The notes: generated by a model from the letters alone, not told the origin. 64,000 bases of DNA from an uncultured Lachnospiraceae bacterium (GCA_910584725.1 CAJUBE010000026.1:1-64000); one strand, 5' to 3'. Positions 53,182 to 62,876 are shown, numbered from the stretch's first letter. A program made the numbers and translations.

Positions 53182-54016
53182 ATGATTCGGCTTCCTTCTG
53201 AAACAGCCGCCGATATTCTTCGCGGAACTTTGGCGAAAAAATACAGTATAGTGCAAGGCAGCCACAGAAAAACATGGTAGTATAGCGCAGGATCATGCTC
53301 ATCTCGGCTGAGTAGGGGGAGAGCAGCTGGCTTCCGAGCAAATTGGAAAACATATGCACCAGAGCGCCCGCCAGAATGTTTCTTTTGGTTTTGATATAAA
53401 CGAAGGAAACAGAGAAATTAAAAACTATAATTTCCGGAATCCACATCAGCGCGTGAAGCGGGGAAAACTGCCACATGTCGTACTGCGCCTGTCCCGGCGT
53501 AAAGTACCATGCCATGTGCCAGATACCCCAGATAAAACCGAGCAGCAGCGTGGATTTGGTAAAGCCGTATCTGATAAACAGCCTGTCGAGCGCAAAGCCG
53601 CGCCATCCGAACTCCTCGTTCAAAGGACCGGAAATGACGGACAAAAGCAGTATGAAAGGCACATATAACGGATTTTGCATGGCGGCATGAAGAAAACGCA
53701 TTTCCGGCATTTCATAGCCGAGCAGGCAGACGCCGATACCAATGGCTGTACCAGAAATCAAAGTAAAAAACAGGACTGTCCATATGAGCCATTTCGCGCC
53801 CATATACCGAAAACTGAAACAGCGCGTAAAATAATCTTTTTTCTGCTCTTTTGTGTAGGTCAAAAATACGATAAACAGCGCCGTGACAGAGGGCGCGCCG
53901 CCGCCGAAATAGAAGAGAAACGTGCCAAGCGGCGTTCCCTCGATTCCCATGAAAACGGGAGCGAAACCGAATGCCCATGTCCATGCGAGCGTGATGACAA
54001 AAAACAGAGTTAACAT
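53180..54016 (-). CDS. CPBP-family intramembrane metalloprotease
   Basis: The likely start at 54016 follows GGAAAGGAG and overlaps the DUF3021 gene by 7 bp. The ~278-residue polytopic protein has the CPBP motifs: NEEFGWRGFAL (EExxxR), GIWHMAWYF (FxxxH-type) and LVHMFSNLLG (HxxxN-type). CPBP proteases cleave membrane substrates and some provide bacteriocin immunity. It is the last gene of a leftward LytTR-DUF3021-CPBP operon, so it may be regulated by that LytTR protein. Confidence 0.85.
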   Translation of the reverse strand: MLTLFFVITLAWTWAFGFAPVFMGIEGTPLGTFLFYFGGGAPSVTALFIVFLTYTKEQKKDYFTRCFSFRYMGAKWLIWTVLFFTLISGTAIGIGVCLLGYEMPEMRFLHAAMQNPLYVPFILLLSVISGPLNEEFGWRGFALDRLFIRYGFTKSTLLLGFIWGIWHMAWYFTPGQAQYDMWQFSPLHALMWIPEIIVFNFSVSFVYIKTKRNILAGALVHMFSNLLGSQLLSPYSAEMSMILRYTTMFFCGCLALYCIFSPKFREEYRRLFQKEAES

Positions 54017-54411
54017 TCTTTGCGTCTCCTTTCCAACTGCGCATTGACATAGGCAATGTCCCTGTTGACAATCGCCATATCGAGGAAATAGGCGGGAACA
54101 TAAACCAGCGCAACGTATACAAACGCCATCCACCAGTTTGAGCGGGAAAACCACTGAACAAAATAGCCGTACAAGAAAACAAAAATAGAGACGGCAAGGT
54201 ATTCTATGATGATATTTAGTATCAAATGACTGCATATAATTTGCTTTACCATTCGCTGAATGACAGTGACGAAAAAGGATAAAAGAAAAATCCCAAATAC
54301 AAGCGCGATTTCCGGCGTCATGCCAACTGACAGGAGGGACACGGAAAATACGGCAAGAATGATGATTGCCGCTAAGATAAGTGTTCTTTTTATCATGTCT
54401 TTTAGCATCAC
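54010..54411 (-). CDS. DUF3021-family membrane protein
   Basis: The 133-residue protein has four predicted hydrophobic segments and the DUF3021 pattern, including MTPEIALVFGIFLLSFFV and a conserved NWWMAFVYVALVYV region. DUF3021 proteins nearly always sit beside LytTR regulators and are thought to modulate them, acting as a small membrane partner. Its start overlaps the LytTR stop by 4 bp and its end overlaps the CPBP start. Confidence 0.85.
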   Translation of the reverse strand: MMLKDMIKRTLILAAIIILAVFSVSLLSVGMTPEIALVFGIFLLSFFVTVIQRMVKQIICSHLILNIIIEYLAVSIFVFLYGYFVQWFSRSNWWMAFVYVALVYVPAYFLDMAIVNRDIAYVNAQLERRRKEC

Positions 54412-54848
54412 ATGTCCTCCTTTAACCTGTTTTTAATCTGCTTCAGATAGGTTCTGGCGACGATCAGTTTTTCGCCGTTTTGCAGGGTCGCTTCAAGCTG
54501 GCTGTTCGTCAGTCGTTTTACGCTGTCAAGCATGTCCACGTTCATCAGACACGATTTACTGATCCGTATGATTCCGGCTTCTCTTAGCAGTTCTTCCAGT
54601 TCATATAATTTTTTATCTGTCAGATAGACGTCTTTTTCCGTGTACAGAAATGTTTTCCGTTCCAAGGATTCCGCATAGCAGATATCTGATATCGGTATTT
54701 GGAAAACGGTTCCGTTGCTGGTTCCGCTGACTTTCAAATCAAGAGACTTGATTTTCTGAATCAGCTTTTGTGTCCGGGTGTCTAATTTAGGATATTCAAT
54801 AATGACAGTCAAAGGCTTGTCATTCGTCTGCCTTGTCGCTATTTTCAT
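54408..54848 (-). CDS. LytTR-family DNA-binding regulator
   Basis: The start at 54848 follows GGAGGG; an upstream in-frame ATG at 54929 has no such site. The ~146-residue protein has a single LytTR domain (about 55-145): ICYAESLERKTFLYTEKDVYL, IIRISKSCLMNVDML, NGEKLIVARTYL. It lacks a receiver domain, as is usual in the LytTR-DUF3021 systems, where the membrane protein restrains it. Confidence 0.9.
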   Translation of the reverse strand: MKIATRQTNDKPLTVIIEYPKLDTRTQKLIQKIKSLDLKVSGTSNGTVFQIPISDICYAESLERKTFLYTEKDVYLTDKKLYELEELLREAGIIRISKSCLMNVDMLDSVKRLTNSQLEATLQNGEKLIVARTYLKQIKNRLKEDM

Positions 54849-55141
54849 TGTCGTCCCTCCACATGGTATTTTAGCATAAAAAGGAGTGATAGAAAGGGTA
54901 AGGCGCATGACCTGCAAATATAGTAACATGAATTACATTTGTTACGGCTTGCACCTACGCCGGATTTTCATTCATTTATGTTTATTCCCGCGAGCAACGA
55001 GCCAAGTGACTGCTTGCAGGCATTTGGCGACTGCCGCGAGGGTTTGTTTTACCGGGAACATGCTGTTGCTATCAGGCATCGGCACGGATATAATAGCAGT
55101 ATGATTCGTAAAATAAGTTTTTCACCTGCATGTAAAGGAGC
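54849..55141. other. Intergenic region between LytTR and GH36 genes
   Basis: No coding region is seen in this 293-bp divergent gap. It contains two copies of CCGCGAG (54988-54994 and 55034-55040) around a GC-rich block, which may be part of a dispersed intergenic repeat, and a promoter for the GH36 gene (TTGCTA 55066-55071, 17-bp spacer, TATAAT 55089-55094). Confidence 0.4.
55066..55094 (+). promoter_or_regulatory. Promoter of the GH36 gene
   Basis: TTGCTA (55066-55071), a 17-bp spacer and a consensus TATAAT (55089-55094), 47 bp upstream of the ATG. Confidence 0.55.
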
Positions 55142-57352
55142 ATGAAGCAAATGGAATACATCAAAATAAATGAAAACGGCATTCACATCGTGTTCGGCAT
55201 CACGGAAAAAAGGCAGTTAAAACTCCTTCACTTTTCCAAGAATGAATTTTGTGAAGACGACCTGTGCAAAGTGGGGCCGGACTGCAAAGCGGAGGATCAG
55301 GCGAGAAGGGAGCAGTTTATCGACGAGGCGTTTCAGCTTGTGCAGGTCAGCCTGTCCGGCTACAACCGCCCCTATGAAAAGCACGGGAACAAGCATATTG
55401 TGACGGCGCCGGGGTATCTGCTTACTTATGTCGGCATGGAGGACGGCATCAACAAAATCGGGCGCAGGCTTGTCATCACGCAGGAGGACCGGGAAGTGAC
55501 CCATGTCCGCGTGGAGACGGTGATGCAGTTTTACAACGGCACTTCCGTTGTCCGTATGTGGAACAAAGCGACCAATACCGGGCAGGAGACACAGTGTCTG
55601 GAATACCTGTCCTCGTTCTGCTATACGGGTATTGAGAAGGAAGGGGATCTTAACTCCGATGCCAAAATGAAGCTGCGGGTTCCCTACAACGGCTGGCAGA
55701 AGGAGATGAGCATTAAGGAATACACATTCGGGGACGTGGGTCTGGCACAGACACAGCCGGGGGTGTACCAGCGCACGTCGCAGGTGTTCGAGGTGACCAA
55801 CACCGGCAACTGGTCCTCCAAGAAATATCTGCCCTTGGGCTATATCGAGAACACGCAGGCACATACGAGCCTGTTCTGGCAGATCGAGCACAACGGCTCG
55901 TGGCATTATGAGATCGGCGACCAGAACACCCATTTTTATCTGTGCGTCAGCGGACCGACGGAGGTGCAGTCCCACTGGTTCAAGAACCTTTCGCCGGGCG
56001 GGGCTTTTACATCCGTGCCGGTGGCTGTGGGCGTGACGGATGACAGCTTTGAGAAAGCGGTCGGGGAACTGACGAAGTACCGCCGTCTGATCCGCAGGCC
56101 TAACAAAGACAACGAAAATCTGCCGGTGATCTTTAACGACTATATGAACTGCCTGTTCGGCGATCCCACCACGGAAAAGGAACTGCCGCTCATTGACGCG
56201 GCGGCGGAATGCGGCTGTGAATATTACGTGATTGACGCGGGGTGGTATGCGCCCGGCGAATGGTGGGACAGCGTGGGCGAATGGCAGGAGTGCAGGGAGC
56301 GGTTCCCGAACGGCATTAAGGAAGTGACGGATTATATCCGCAGCAAGGGGATGGTACCCGGCGTCTGGCTGGAACTTGAGGTCATGGGGATCAACTGTGA
56401 GAAGGCGAAGAAGGCGCCGGACGACTGGTTTTTTGTGCGTCACGGCAGGCGGGTGTTTGACAGGAGCAGATACCAGCTTGATTTTAGGAATCCTGCGGTG
56501 ATTTCCCATGTCAACGAGGTCATTGACCGGGTGGTGAACGAGTACGGCGTGGGCTATATCAAAATGGACTACAATATCGAGCCGGGGATCGGCACGGAGA
56601 TTGGCGCAGAGAGCGTGGGACAGGGGATGCTGGAACATGAGAAGGCGTATCTTGCCTGGCTGGACGATGTGTTTGCGCGATATCCTAACCTAGTGATTGA
56701 GAACTGCTCCAGCGGAGGGCTACGGATCGACTATGCGCTGCTTTCCCGTTACAGCATCCAGTCCACTTCCGATCAGGAGGATTACCGCAACTATGCCACC
56801 ATTGCGGCGAACGCAGGCGTCGGGGTGACGCCGGAACAGGCGGCGGTCTGGTCCTATCCGCAGCGGGCGGGCGACAAGGAGGAAGTGATCTACAACATGA
56901 TAAACGCCCTGCTTGTCCGGGTGCACCAGAGCGGGCATCTGGCGGAGCTTTCCGCGGAACGCATGGAACTGGTGAAGGAGGGCGTTGCCTGCTATAAAAA
57001 CCTGCGCGCGGATATCAAAAGAGCGGTGCCCTTTTATCCGCTGGATGTGACGGACAATGAAGATTTGTGGGCGTGCGGCGGTCTGCAGACGGAAGATAAG
57101 GCGTATCTGGCTGTCTGGAAACGGCAGATGGAGGGCAAGAACAATGACAGGCGTCTGCGGGCGGGTACGGTCTGCTCGGAGACAACGCTGTCCATTCCCC
57201 TTGGCAGTCTGCCCTTTGCAAAAGAGGGGCTTCGGGTTTTCTGCCTCTATCCGGAAAGGGAGCCGGTCAGCTTTTCACTGGAAAACGATGTGCTGTCGGT
57301 TACCTTTGAAAAGCCGGTGATGGCGCGATTGTTTGTGATAGAAAGAAAATAG
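55142..57352 (+). CDS. GH36 alpha-galactosidase
   Basis: The 736-residue protein matches GH36: a beta-sandwich N-terminal domain, then the catalytic barrel with YIKMDYN (nucleophile Asp near 478), ENCSSGGLRIDYALLSR and SDQEDY (acid/base Asp near 543), and a C-terminal beta domain. It hydrolyses alpha-1,6-galactosides such as raffinose or melibiose. No signal peptide is seen, so it is cytoplasmic. AAAGGAG precedes the ATG; a second ATG at 55151 is possible. No transporter or LacI regulator adjoins it. Confidence 0.9.
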   Translation: MKQMEYIKINENGIHIVFGITEKRQLKLLHFSKNEFCEDDLCKVGPDCKAEDQARREQFIDEAFQLVQVSLSGYNRPYEKHGNKHIVTAPGYLLTYVGMEDGINKIGRRLVITQEDREVTHVRVETVMQFYNGTSVVRMWNKATNTGQETQCLEYLSSFCYTGIEKEGDLNSDAKMKLRVPYNGWQKEMSIKEYTFGDVGLAQTQPGVYQRTSQVFEVTNTGNWSSKKYLPLGYIENTQAHTSLFWQIEHNGSWHYEIGDQNTHFYLCVSGPTEVQSHWFKNLSPGGAFTSVPVAVGVTDDSFEKAVGELTKYRRLIRRPNKDNENLPVIFNDYMNCLFGDPTTEKELPLIDAAAECGCEYYVIDAGWYAPGEWWDSVGEWQECRERFPNGIKEVTDYIRSKGMVPGVWLELEVMGINCEKAKKAPDDWFFVRHGRRVFDRSRYQLDFRNPAVISHVNEVIDRVVNEYGVGYIKMDYNIEPGIGTEIGAESVGQGMLEHEKAYLAWLDDVFARYPNLVIENCSSGGLRIDYALLSRYSIQSTSDQEDYRNYATIAANAGVGVTPEQAAVWSYPQRAGDKEEVIYNMINALLVRVHQSGHLAELSAERMELVKEGVACYKNLRADIKRAVPFYPLDVTDNEDLWACGGLQTEDKAYLAVWKRQMEGKNNDRRLRAGTVCSETTLSIPLGSLPFAKEGLRVFCLYPEREPVSFSLENDVLSVTFEKPVMARLFVIERK

Positions 57353-57356
57353 AGTC

Positions 57357-58175
57357 TCATTCGGCAATGGGTATCTCAATCTGTACGATGTAATCTTCGA
57401 CTTTGTCGATGACGTTTTCATTGATGCCCATCTCATAAGAAAATCCGTGGAGCGGCAGACTATGCTTTTCGGCATAGTCGAGGATTTCCACATATCGCTC
57501 CGGTATTTCATCCCAGCTTCCTTTGTGGAAAGCCCGTAGGTATTTTCCGCCGGGAGGCTGGTGCAGTCCGGGTTCGTATGCGAGAAATGGCATTTCGATA
57601 AAAAGCATAGAATAGTCGTCGTAGTTTCCGCTTTTCAGACTGGAAACGGGAATCATAGAGCCGTAGGAGGCTTTGTGCAGCCGGCCGAGATGGTATTTTT
57701 CCGTCTCGGCTGTAATCAGTTCTACTTCCTCTTCAAAGGAGGTGTCTTTGTTCACGTCTACTGTGATCAGACAGCGTTCTTCTTTTTCTATGATACTGAT
57801 TTCAGACAGATTCATGGTCAGCAGCGTGTCCATATGCTGTCGGTGTGTGCATAGAGAGGTGCGCACTGCCTGTAAATGGGTAATCTGCCGATCCAGGTTA
57901 GTAATTTGCTCCTCTAAGAGAGCTTTCATATTTTCGGCGGAACGATGTTTCATAAAGTCCTGTATTTCCGGAAGGGACACATCCAGTTCACGCAGCAGCA
58001 GAATGGTTTCCAGAACAGGGCTTTGATGATAGGTGTAACAGCGGTATCCGTTATCGGAATTGATGGCAGCAGGCTTAAATAAGCCGATTTCATCATACCA
58101 CATCAAGGTTTTTTTGTTGATTCCGTGCATGGCCGCAAACTGGCCGATGGTGAGAAGGCCGCTTTGTTTATTCAA
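57357..58175 (-). CDS. MerR-family regulator with GyrI-like effector domain
   Basis: A TTG start at 58175 fits GGAGG just upstream; longer readings run into the divergent promoter. The ~272-residue protein has a MerR N-terminal HTH (LTIGQFAAMHGINKKTLMWY), a dimerisation helix, and a C-terminal GyrI/BmrR-like ligand-binding domain. BmrR-type proteins bind hydrophobic drugs and activate efflux genes. A MerR-type promoter with the needed 19-bp spacer drives the divergent serine hydrolase-MATE operon. It is convergent with GH36, with 4 bp between stops. Confidence 0.85.
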   Translation of the reverse strand: MNKQSGLLTIGQFAAMHGINKKTLMWYDEIGLFKPAAINSDNGYRCYTYHQSPVLETILLLRELDVSLPEIQDFMKHRSAENMKALLEEQITNLDRQITHLQAVRTSLCTHRQHMDTLLTMNLSEISIIEKEERCLITVDVNKDTSFEEEVELITAETEKYHLGRLHKASYGSMIPVSSLKSGNYDDYSMLFIEMPFLAYEPGLHQPPGGKYLRAFHKGSWDEIPERYVEILDYAEKHSLPLHGFSYEMGINENVIDKVEDYIVQIEIPIAE

Positions 58176-58207
58176 GATTTTCCTCCATAATATTTTTCCT
58201 ATTCCTC

Positions 58208-58238
58208 TTGACCGTACAGTTACTGTACGGTTTATGAT
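58208..58238 (+). promoter_or_regulatory. MerR-type promoter-operator (19-bp spacer)
   Basis: TTGACC (58208-58213) and TATGAT (58233-58238) are 19 bp apart. A perfect 19-bp palindrome CCGTACAGTTACTGTACGG (58212-58230) lies between and across them. Long spacers with an internal dyad are the hallmark of promoters untwisted by MerR proteins. It drives the operon to the right. Confidence 0.85.
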
Positions 58239-58281
58239 ACTATAAACGGAAGTAAAAAACAAGGAAAAAGGAGGAAATAAG

Positions 58282-59460
58282 ATGAAAAAAACAAGTGTGA
58301 TTGTGGTCGGTGCGGCTGCGGCAGCCGGAGTGGTGGGGATTTCCTTTGGAAAAAAGATAAAAACATTGTACCAATCGCTGAACAGCTTCAAGGATAAAAA
58401 TCTGGCGCATACGTTTCAGCATACCCCGGAGATTCAGCCGACGAAGAAAATCAGCAGGGGAGAGCACGTCTTTTCTTTTGCAGAGGAAGCGGATATGATG
58501 CTGGCGGACGGATTTACTTATCAGGATGTGTTTTATCCCTGCGAAAAGTTTATGGAGGACACGGAAACTTCCGCGATGATTGTGGTAAAGGACGACGTGA
58601 TCAAGTATGAGAAATACTTTTTCGGCGGTGGGGAGGGCACCCTGTTTTCTTCCAATTCCATGGGAAAATCCTTTGTGTCCGCCCTGTTTGGGATCGCTGT
58701 CGCAAAAGGGGATGTGGGAAGCGTGGAGGACCCAATTGGCAAATATATCCCGGAATTTGTGGGTACGGAATTGGAAAAGATACCCATCCGCGCCTGTCTG
58801 AAAATGGCTTCCGGGATCGACTTTGACGAGGAGAAGGACATGAGCGGGTTTTCTTTGCGGACACTTCTGGGATTTCCGGCGATGAAAGTGATCTCAAAAT
58901 ACGGGGTGCAGGAGCCGCCGTACACATACCGCAGATACCAGAGCATCAACACAGAAATTCTGGGACAGGTGATTGTCAACGCAACGGGATACAGTCTGGC
59001 GGAATATATGGAGAAAAATCTGTGGCAGCGGATTGACGCAGGGCATGACGCGTATTGGACACTGAGCAACGGAAAGGAGCTTGCAATGGGAGGCTTGAGC
59101 GTCAGCCTCCGGGATTACGCCCGTTTTGCGAGACTGTATTTGAACGAGGGAAATTACAACGGGGAACAGATACTGCCCAAAGAATGGGTTCGTGACAGTC
59201 TCGATATCAGCGAGGCATACGCGAAACCGGAGTCAAATTTTGACGCCTACAACGCCATCGGGTACGGTTATCAGTGGTGGGTTCCCGAGGGGGAGCAGGG
59301 CGAGTTTATGGCAATCGGTGTTTATGGACAATGGATTTACGTCAATCCGTCCAACAGGGTGATCATTGTGAAAACAGGCGCCGACCCGGATTTCATGGAA
59401 AAGGGTTATGAGTTGAAACACGTGGAATTTTTCCGGGCGATTGCGGACAGTATCGCATAA
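58282..59460 (+). CDS. Serine hydrolase, beta-lactamase/PBP-like family
   Basis: The 392-residue protein has a hydrophobic N-terminal anchor (about 5-25) and the SxxK motif SMGK near residue 126. The later tyrosine motif (RYQSINTE) and KTGADPD fit the class C beta-lactamase-like fold. Members include beta-lactamases, esterases and D-Ala-D-Ala-acting enzymes. It shares a MerR-type promoter with the MATE gene, so it may act in drug or peptide resistance. Confidence 0.85.
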   Translation: MKKTSVIVVGAAAAAGVVGISFGKKIKTLYQSLNSFKDKNLAHTFQHTPEIQPTKKISRGEHVFSFAEEADMMLADGFTYQDVFYPCEKFMEDTETSAMIVVKDDVIKYEKYFFGGGEGTLFSSNSMGKSFVSALFGIAVAKGDVGSVEDPIGKYIPEFVGTELEKIPIRACLKMASGIDFDEEKDMSGFSLRTLLGFPAMKVISKYGVQEPPYTYRRYQSINTEILGQVIVNATGYSLAEYMEKNLWQRIDAGHDAYWTLSNGKELAMGGLSVSLRDYARFARLYLNEGNYNGEQILPKEWVRDSLDISEAYAKPESNFDAYNAIGYGYQWWVPEGEQGEFMAIGVYGQWIYVNPSNRVIIVKTGADPDFMEKGYELKHVEFFRAIADSIA

Positions 59461-59497
59461 GAGCGACTGGGAAAAAGGAATAAAAGGAGAAAAACGG

Positions 59498-60829
59498 ATG
59501 GAAAACAAAAATGTATATGAAAAGCCGGTAACACTGAAAAATATTCTGAAATTTGCCGTGCCGACCATTGCCATGACTGTGTTTATGTCATTTTACACGA
59601 TGGTGGACGGCCTGTTTGTGTCAAATCTGATTGGCACCAACGCGCTATCGGCGATCAATCTGACCGCGCCCATCATCCAGCTTGTGACGGCGATCTCCAC
59701 CATGCTGGCCACCGGCGGCAGCGCGGTCATTATGAAAAAGATGGGGGAGCAGAAGGCTGACGAGGCTAAGGAGGATTTTACTTTTTTAATCATAGTGAAT
59801 GTCATTGTGGGGATTGTCATGTGCGCCGTGGGATATCTGGCGATGGACCGCATTTTTGCGGGGATGAACCTTTCCGCCGATGTGGAAGGGTACTGTGTGG
59901 AATATTTAAGCCGCTATCTCGTGTTTACGGTGCCGATTCTTCTGATGAACAATTTCACACTGTACATGATTGCCAGCGAGAAGGCAACCCTTTCGCTGAT
60001 CTGTTCCGTGACGGGCGGTGTTCTGAATATGGCGCTCGACTATGTGTTTATCGCTGTTTTTGACATGGGGATCAGCGGGGCGGCAATCGCGACAGGGCTT
60101 GGCTATTCCGTGACGGCTGTTGTGGGGCTGTTTATTTTTAGCAGGAAAAAGAGCCTGCTGCACTTCAAGAAACCCGCATTCCGGGTTAAAGTCCTTGCAA
60201 GCGCGGCGACAAACGGCTGCTCAGAGATGGCGACCGCCCTTGTCACCGGCATTATCACCATGATGTTTAACTGGACAATGCTGCACTATGTGGGGGAGGA
60301 CGGCGTGGCGGCGGTCACGATCATTATGTACGTGCTGATGTTTGCAAGTTCTCTGTACACCGGCTATTCCTACGGCGTGGCGCCCATGATCAGCTATTAC
60401 TATGGAGAGCAGAACCACGGGAAGCTGAAAAAGCTGGTGGCGGTCAGCATGAGGGTGATCGCGGAGATTTCCCTGGTGACGGTGGCGGCGTCCTTCCTGC
60501 TGACAAGACCGCTGGTGTCCGTGTTTGCCCGCCCGGATAATCCGGTGTACGATCTGGCGGTGACGGGAAACCGCATCTGTACCATCGCACTTTTATTTAT
60601 CGGATTTAATATTTTTGCCAGCGGTATGTTTACCGCCCTGTCAAACGGCGTCGTATCGGCGGTGCTCGCATTCTCGAGATCCTTTGTGTTCATGCTGGTT
60701 ACCATGATCGTACTGCCTTTGATTCTGGGGGTGAACGGGATCTGGCTGGCTACGCCCGCGGCGGAGCTGATGGCGCTCGCCCTGTCGGCGGTTATGTTCC
60801 TTAAATACAGGAAGAGGTATGGGTACTGA
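59498..60829 (+). CDS. MATE-family multidrug efflux transporter
   Basis: The ATG at 59498 follows AAAGGAG; an earlier in-frame start would overlap the serine hydrolase. The ~443-residue protein has about 12 TM segments in two halves, each beginning with the MATE pattern (FMSFYTMVDGLFVSNLIG, and later VTIIMYVLMFASSLYTGYSY). It probably exports cationic drugs using Na+ or H+. It lies 37 bp behind the hydrolase in the MerR-controlled operon. Confidence 0.9.
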   Translation: MENKNVYEKPVTLKNILKFAVPTIAMTVFMSFYTMVDGLFVSNLIGTNALSAINLTAPIIQLVTAISTMLATGGSAVIMKKMGEQKADEAKEDFTFLIIVNVIVGIVMCAVGYLAMDRIFAGMNLSADVEGYCVEYLSRYLVFTVPILLMNNFTLYMIASEKATLSLICSVTGGVLNMALDYVFIAVFDMGISGAAIATGLGYSVTAVVGLFIFSRKKSLLHFKKPAFRVKVLASAATNGCSEMATALVTGIITMMFNWTMLHYVGEDGVAAVTIIMYVLMFASSLYTGYSYGVAPMISYYYGEQNHGKLKKLVAVSMRVIAEISLVTVAASFLLTRPLVSVFARPDNPVYDLAVTGNRICTIALLFIGFNIFASGMFTALSNGVVSAVLAFSRSFVFMLVTMIVLPLILGVNGIWLATPAAELMALALSAVMFLKYRKRYGY

Positions 60830-60901
60830 TCGGACGCTTTTACTTATTCCGCATAGATGGTATAATAACGGCATAGGACAACGGGAAAGGAGAACGTGGG
60901 A

Positions 60902-61126
60902 ATGAAGAAACTGTTTTGTTATGCGGATAGGTATTTGGAGAAGAGCGATTGGAGAGATATCGCCATGCTTAAGTTCTGTCTCTTTTCTATGGGGATTTTT
61001 GCAGGGATAAAGATCCCGGAAAAGAACAGGAAACAGGCAGGATGTGTGGCGGCGGCTGTCTTTGTGGCGACCTATATTCCACTGATGGCGAAGTTTATTT
61101 CCGTGATTCTGGAGGAGGAAAAATAG
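60902..61126 (+). CDS. Small membrane protein, unknown function
   Basis: The ATG at 60902 has AAAGGAG 9 bp upstream; a GTG at 60896 is too close. The ~74-residue protein has a soluble N-terminal part with DRYLEKSDW, then a hydrophobic segment (about 25-40), a basic loop and a second hydrophobic segment ending in EEEK. Small proteins of this type are sometimes labelled phosphate ABC permease in Lachnospiraceae, without evidence. A consensus TATAAT lies near 60861. Confidence 0.6.
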   Translation: MKKLFCYADRYLEKSDWRDIAMLKFCLFSMGIFAGIKIPEKNRKQAGCVAAAVFVATYIPLMAKFISVILEEEK

Positions 61127-61172
61127 ACGGCGGACTGCAGCGTAGATATGGCGATGTGAAGAGCCGGCAGAA

Positions 61173-61201
61173 TTGCACTTTCCCGTACTTTGTGCTACAA
61201 T
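61173..61201 (+). promoter_or_regulatory. Promoter of the FapA-family gene
   Basis: TTGCAC (61173-61178), a 17-bp spacer and TACAAT (61196-61201). It overlaps the longest possible start of the reading frame, which supports the downstream start at 61272. Confidence 0.5.
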
Positions 61202-61271
61202 TTTTAGGAATGCAGATTGTGTGATACACAGTCGGAAATGTCGGAAACTTGCGGCGGGAGTGAAGTGGGAT

Positions 61272-62876
61272 ATGGGATTTTTGAGGCAGACGGGAAAGAA
61301 AAAGAAGAAGGAACAGAAAAGTTACGAGGGCGCGCCTTTTGCGGAGCTGGAACAGATGGCGCAGAAGAGGGACGAAACGGAAAAGACCATGTTTCTTTCG
61401 CCGGAGGATAGAACCGTCTCTGGAGCGAGGGGCACGAAGCGCAGAACGCAGGAAGGCGGGGAAGAGTCCGCCCATTCCCGGGAGAAAATGTTCCGCGGGA
61501 ATCCGATCCTTATTAACGGGCCGGATTATCTTCTGCGCATCAGCGAGACGCGCATGGAGGCGTTTCTCACGCTGTACCGCCGCTTTTCCATGAAAGAGCT
61601 TCTTGAACTGCTGAAGGAAAATGAAATTGTCTATGGCATCAAAGAAAAAGCGCTGGAAGAACTAGCGCAGGGAAACTTAAATTATGAGGAAGTTTTCGTG
61701 GCGCAGGGGGTAGCGAAGAAGGATGGCAGGGACGGTTATTTTGAGTACCATTTTAATCCCGAGCCGGAGACGAAGCCGATTATTCTGCAGGATGGTTCCG
61801 TAGATTACAATGTGTTGGGAAAAATGGAACTGGTGACCAAGGGGCAGCTCCTCGTCACCTATCATGCAGTCCTTCCTGCGGTGGTTGGCAGGGACGTGCA
61901 GGGAAACATCATGGAGGCATATGAGGGGAAGGAGCTGCCGCCGCTCCAGTGCAAACGCTGCGAGATGGATGAAAAGGGCTTCCAGTATTACGCTTCCACG
62001 GAGGGGAATGTGACGCTGGAGGGAAGGTGTCTGACGGTCACGCCGATCTATGCGATAGACGGCAATCTGGACGCCGCCACGGGGGACGTGGATTTTCACG
62101 GGGACGTGCTGGTGCAGGGCAATGTGTTTGCCGGCGTGACATTGAAAACAACCGGGACGATTACCGTAAACGGGCATGTGGAGACGGCGCATCTCTACGC
62201 GGGGAAAGACGTGATTTTGAAAAACGGTATGCAGGGTTCGGGAAACGGCGTTATCCGCGCGGGGCGCAATGTGATGGCGCGCTTTCTGGAGCAGACGCAG
62301 GTCTATGCCGGCAACGAGGTAAATACGGGCGCCATCTTAAACTGTGAGGTGGAATCGGGGCAGAGTGTGGTAATAGCCGGAAACCGGGGCACGATCATCG
62401 GCGGCAGCGTGACGGCGGTGGAACAGATTACAGCCGCTTCCATCGGAAACCGCGCCGGGGTCACGACCCAGCTTGTGATCGGGCTTGACTGTGAATTTAA
62501 GGAAAAGATGGGGGAGGTCGACCGACTGACGGACGAGTACGAGGCGAATATGAAAGACGCGGAGAACGCCCTCGACCGCATTTCCTTCCAGCTGAAATCG
62601 CAGCCCGCCACACCCGGGATCAACCAGCAGAAAGCGGAACAGATGCGCAGGAAGATTAACTACCAGTTGAAACTGAAGGAGGTCACCGCGAAACGGGAAC
62701 AGCTGATCGATATCAACAGGCGTTCGGCGGACGGAAAAATTGTGGTAAGCGGTACCTCCAATGTGGGGTGCGTGATTATAATAAACGGCGTGCGGGAGGT
62801 GCTGCATTCGGAGTACCGGGATGTGACGTACAAGAAGGGGCGGCAGGAAGTGCGGATTATATCGAACAGACAGTAG
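61272..62876 (+). CDS. FapA-family (DUF342) protein
   Basis: The ATG at 61272 is chosen because the promoter overlaps the upstream part of the frame. The ~534-residue protein has a basic N-terminus (GKKKKKEQK) and a beta-helix-like DUF342 region (GNLDAATGDVDFHGDVLVQG, IRAGRNVMARFLEQTQVYAG, NRGTIIGGSVTAVEQITAA). A helical C-terminal part lies at about 415-490. FapA proteins of Firmicutes have been linked to cell-envelope or motility functions, with no settled mechanism. Confidence 0.85.
   Translation: MGFLRQTGKKKKKEQKSYEGAPFAELEQMAQKRDETEKTMFLSPEDRTVSGARGTKRRTQEGGEESAHSREKMFRGNPILINGPDYLLRISETRMEAFLTLYRRFSMKELLELLKENEIVYGIKEKALEELAQGNLNYEEVFVAQGVAKKDGRDGYFEYHFNPEPETKPIILQDGSVDYNVLGKMELVTKGQLLVTYHAVLPAVVGRDVQGNIMEAYEGKELPPLQCKRCEMDEKGFQYYASTEGNVTLEGRCLTVTPIYAIDGNLDAATGDVDFHGDVLVQGNVFAGVTLKTTGTITVNGHVETAHLYAGKDVILKNGMQGSGNGVIRAGRNVMARFLEQTQVYAGNEVNTGAILNCEVESGQSVVIAGNRGTIIGGSVTAVEQITAASIGNRAGVTTQLVIGLDCEFKEKMGEVDRLTDEYEANMKDAENALDRISFQLKSQPATPGINQQKAEQMRRKINYQLKLKEVTAKREQLIDINRRSADGKIVVSGTSNVGCVIIINGVREVLHSEYRDVTYKKGRQEVRIISNRQ

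Noticed and set aside
55217..56638. Long minus-strand ORF (~473 residues) across the GH36 gene
   Set aside because: It lies wholly opposite a gene with complete GH36 catalytic motifs, and its His/Arg/Val-rich composition is typical of an antisense shadow.
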